From Hyphomicrobiales bacterium (GTDB lineage: Bacteria; Pseudomonadota; Alphaproteobacteria; Rhizobiales; Aestuariivirgaceae): a DNA stretch of 7,881 nucleotides. A program made the translations under genes and the position numbers. The stretch is from assembly GCA_026987255.1 (NCBI GenBank), contig JALSNA010000392.1, positions 1-7,881 on the forward strand, given 5' to 3'. Position 1 is the first letter of the stretch. Each line of letters opens with the position of its first letter. Below are positions 6,311 to 7,881 of the stretch, piece by piece. The notes under the pieces were generated by a model. The model ran no database searches, was not told the DNA's origin, and worked only from the letters and a program-made list of their open reading frames with translations.

Positions 6311-7066
6311 ATGGCAATTCTGGAAATCGACAACGTCAACAAGACCTTCGGCGGCCTGCGCGCCCTTTGGGAAGTCAACCTGAAGGTGGAGGAAGGGGCG
6401 GTGCACGCCATCATCGGCCCCAACGGGGCGGGCAAGTCCACCTTGCTCAACTGCCTGGTGGGACGTCTGGCGCCGGATACCGGGCGGGTGATCTTCGCCG
6501 GCCGGGAGGTGCTGGGCCACAAGCCGCACGAGATCAACCAGATGGGCATCGCGCGGGTGTTCCAGACGCCGGAGATTTTCGAGGATCTGACCTTGCTGGA
6601 CAATGTCATGATCCCGGCCATGGCCAAGCGCGACGGCTCCTTCCGCCTCAATGCCTGGCGCAGGGTGGCGGCCCGCGCGGAGCTGCGCGAGGAGGCCGAG
6701 CAGATCCTCGAGGACGTGGGGCTGGCGGAGCAAAGGCATGTCGTCTGCTCGGCGCTGTCGCGCGGCGACAAGCGGCGGCTGGAAATGGCCATGTGCCTGA
6801 TCCAGCATCCCAGGCTTTTGCTGCTGGACGAGCCGACGGCGGGCATGTCGCGGGCCGACACCAATGCCACCATCGATCTGCTGAAGAAGATCGGCGAGCG
6901 CGGCATCACCAAGATCATCATCGAGCACGACATGCACGTGGTCTTCTCCCTGGCCAGCCGCATTTCGGTGCTGGCGCGCGGCACCTTCATCGCCGAGGGC
7001 AAGCCGGACGAGATCAAGGGGAATCCGAAAGTGCAGGAAGCCTACCTGGGAGGGGCGCAGGCATGA
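6311..7066 (+). CDS. livG: ABC transporter ATP-binding protein LivG
   Basis: A 251-residue cytoplasmic ATPase that drives the LivH/LivM channel together with LivF. Walker A is GPNGAGKST (36-44), the Q-loop Gln is 85 (RVFQTPEIF), Walker B is LLLLDEP (169-175) with catalytic Glu174, and the switch His is 207 (IIEHDMHVVFS). The signature is LSRGDKRRLEM (149-159), a departure from LSGGQ and from the LSYGQQRRLE common in LivG proteins; the D-loop region reads AGMSRADT. The C-terminal NPKVQEAYLGG (238-248) is typical of LivG. AGGAGG (6296-6301), overlapping the end of livM, is 9 nt before the ATG at 6311, so I preferred this start to an in-frame ATG 33 nt upstream inside livM. The stop overlaps the livF start in ATGA. 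Confidence 0.95.
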   Translation: MAILEIDNVNKTFGGLRALWEVNLKVEEGAVHAIIGPNGAGKSTLLNCLVGRLAPDTGRVIFAGREVLGHKPHEINQMGIARVFQTPEIFEDLTLLDNVMIPAMAKRDGSFRLNAWRRVAARAELREEAEQILEDVGLAEQRHVVCSALSRGDKRRLEMAMCLIQHPRLLLLDEPTAGMSRADTNATIDLLKKIGERGITKIIIEHDMHVVFSLASRISVLARGTFIAEGKPDEIKGNPKVQEAYLGGAQA

Positions 7067-7776
7067 GCGACAAACCGTTTTTCTCCGCCCGCGATCTGCA
7101 TGCCTATTATGGCGAAAGCTATATCGTCCAGGGGGTGAGCCTGGAGATGAAGGAAGGCGAAATCCTGGCGCTGCTGGGGCGCAATGGCGCGGGCAAGACC
7201 TCCACGCTGCGCACCATTGCGCGGCTGGACAGCCCGGAGCTGAAATCGGGCGAGATCTGGCTCAACGGCGCGCCCCTGCACGAGATGGAGGCCTGGCAGG
7301 CGGCCAGGCTGGGGGTCGGGCTGGTGCCGGAGGACCGCTGCATCATCGGCGGACTGAGCGTTGAGGAGAACCTCAAGCTGGCGCAGATCGCCGAGCCGAA
7401 GGGCTGGGACATCAAGAAGATCTACGAGCATTTTCCGCGGCTGGCGGAGCGGCGCGATCAGGAGGGCATCACCCTGTCGGGCGGCGAGCAGCAGATGCTG
7501 GCGGTGGCCCGCGCCCTGGCGCGCGATATCAAGTTCCTGCTGCTGGACGAGCCCTACGAGGGGCTGGCGCCGGTGATCGTGCAGGAAATCGAGAAGATCG
7601 TCGCCAGCATCAAGGAGCTGGGAATCACCACCATCCTGGTGGAGCAAAATGCCGTTGCGGCGCTGCAACTGGCGGATCGCGCCGTCATCCTCGACATGGG
7701 CCAGATCGTCTTTGACGGTTCGGCCAGGGAGGTGCTGGAGGACGAGGATTTGCGCCACAGGTATCTGGCCATCTGA
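7063..7776 (+). CDS. livF: ABC transporter ATP-binding protein LivF
   Basis: A 237-residue cytoplasmic ATPase and partner of LivG. Walker A is GRNGAGKTS (39-47), the signature LSGGEQQ (138-144) is canonical, and Walker B is FLLLDEP (158-164) with catalytic Glu163. As in other LivF proteins, the Q-loop has Glu (VPEDR, Glu90) and the H-loop has Gln (VEQN, Gln195). The opening segment HAYYGESYIVQGVSLEMKEG (13-32) and the end LRHRYLAI are typical of the family. The start overlaps the livG stop by 4 nt (ATGA), with GGAGGGG (7049-7055) 7 nt upstream, which indicates translational coupling. It is the last gene of the operon. Confidence 0.95.
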   Translation: MSDKPFFSARDLHAYYGESYIVQGVSLEMKEGEILALLGRNGAGKTSTLRTIARLDSPELKSGEIWLNGAPLHEMEAWQAARLGVGLVPEDRCIIGGLSVEENLKLAQIAEPKGWDIKKIYEHFPRLAERRDQEGITLSGGEQQMLAVARALARDIKFLLLDEPYEGLAPVIVQEIEKIVASIKELGITTILVEQNAVAALQLADRAVILDMGQIVFDGSAREVLEDEDLRHRYLAI

Positions 7777-7796
7777 GCCCGCTCCTGGCGCATGGC

Positions 7797-7822
7797 AAAA
7801 GGCGGGATGATCGCGCCTTTTT
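7797..7822 (+). terminator. Intrinsic terminator of the importer operon
   Basis: AAAAGGCG (7797-7804) pairs with CGCCTTTT (7814-7821) around a 9-nt loop, and the stem runs into five T (7818-7822). It lies 20 nt after the livF stop. The A tract on the left arm would let it also work for transcripts arriving on the minus strand. Confidence 0.8.
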
Positions 7823-7834
7823 CCATCGTCGCAT

Positions 7835-7861
7835 GTGAAGTATTCACAACAGATTGAATAC
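7835..7861. promoter_or_regulatory. Nested palindromes, possible operator
   Basis: GTGAA-GTA-TTCAC (7835-7847) overlaps a second dyad, GTATTCA (7840-7846), 8 bp, TGAATAC (7855-7861). They lie in AT-rich sequence beyond the operon terminator, which suggests the control region of a gene to the right of the window. No gene or promoter can be confirmed in the remaining bases. Confidence 0.35.
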
Positions 7862-7881
7862 ACAGCATTTTCTGGCATTCT

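Noticed and set aside
5101..7017. 638-codon minus-strand open frame and a 381-codon one at 4080-5225
   Set aside because: Both lie opposite livH, livM and livG. Their length follows from the rarity of stop codons antisense to GC-rich genes.

Overview
The window is GC-rich chromosomal DNA with the look of an alphaproteobacterium, probably of the Rhodospirillales/Magnetospirillum kind. This is inferred from codon use, from the style of the Liv-type transporter and from the twin-arginine leader on its binding protein; no marker gene in the window fixes the taxon. It contains six complete protein genes, one protein gene cut by the left edge, and one tRNA gene. The sequence outside these genes is intergenic.

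Left part, minus strand (positions 1-1995). Read in the direction of transcription, the order is: an exported pentapeptide-repeat protein of 40 consecutive repeats (1228-1995), a tRNA-Phe(GAA) gene with an encoded CCA end and a good sigma70-type promoter (1046-1208), and an ApbE-family FAD:protein FMN transferase lipoprotein (1-1023). The last gene lacks a stop codon only because it runs off the left edge. It starts 22 nt after the tRNA CCA end.

Middle (1996-2581). A 586-bp intergenic region separates the divergent pentapeptide gene and transporter operon. It holds a perfect 26-bp inverted repeat with a 17-nt loop. It also holds an AT-richer segment with a candidate promoter overlapped by a 7-bp dyad, and the strong ribosome binding site of the binding-protein gene.

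Right part, plus strand (2582-7822). This is a complete five-gene branched-chain-amino-acid-type (HAAT/Liv) ABC importer in the order binding protein, livH, livM, livG, livF. It ends at a clear intrinsic terminator (7797-7822). The binding protein has a Tat-type signal and is separated from livH by 178 bp containing a strong hairpin, which suggests that binding protein is made in excess over the membrane complex. From livH onward the genes are tightly packed (4-nt gaps and one ATGA overlap). The proteins should work together: the periplasmic protein delivers ligand to the LivH/LivM channel, which LivG/LivF power by ATP hydrolysis. The ligand cannot be read from the sequence; amino acids, amides or related small polar compounds are the family's usual range.

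I did not find a convincing new biological system. The points most worth a second look are the 26-bp inverted repeat in a divergent intergenic region, the apparently asymmetric LivG/LivF ATP sites, the unbroken 40-repeat secreted pentapeptide protein, and the tRNA-apbE arrangement.
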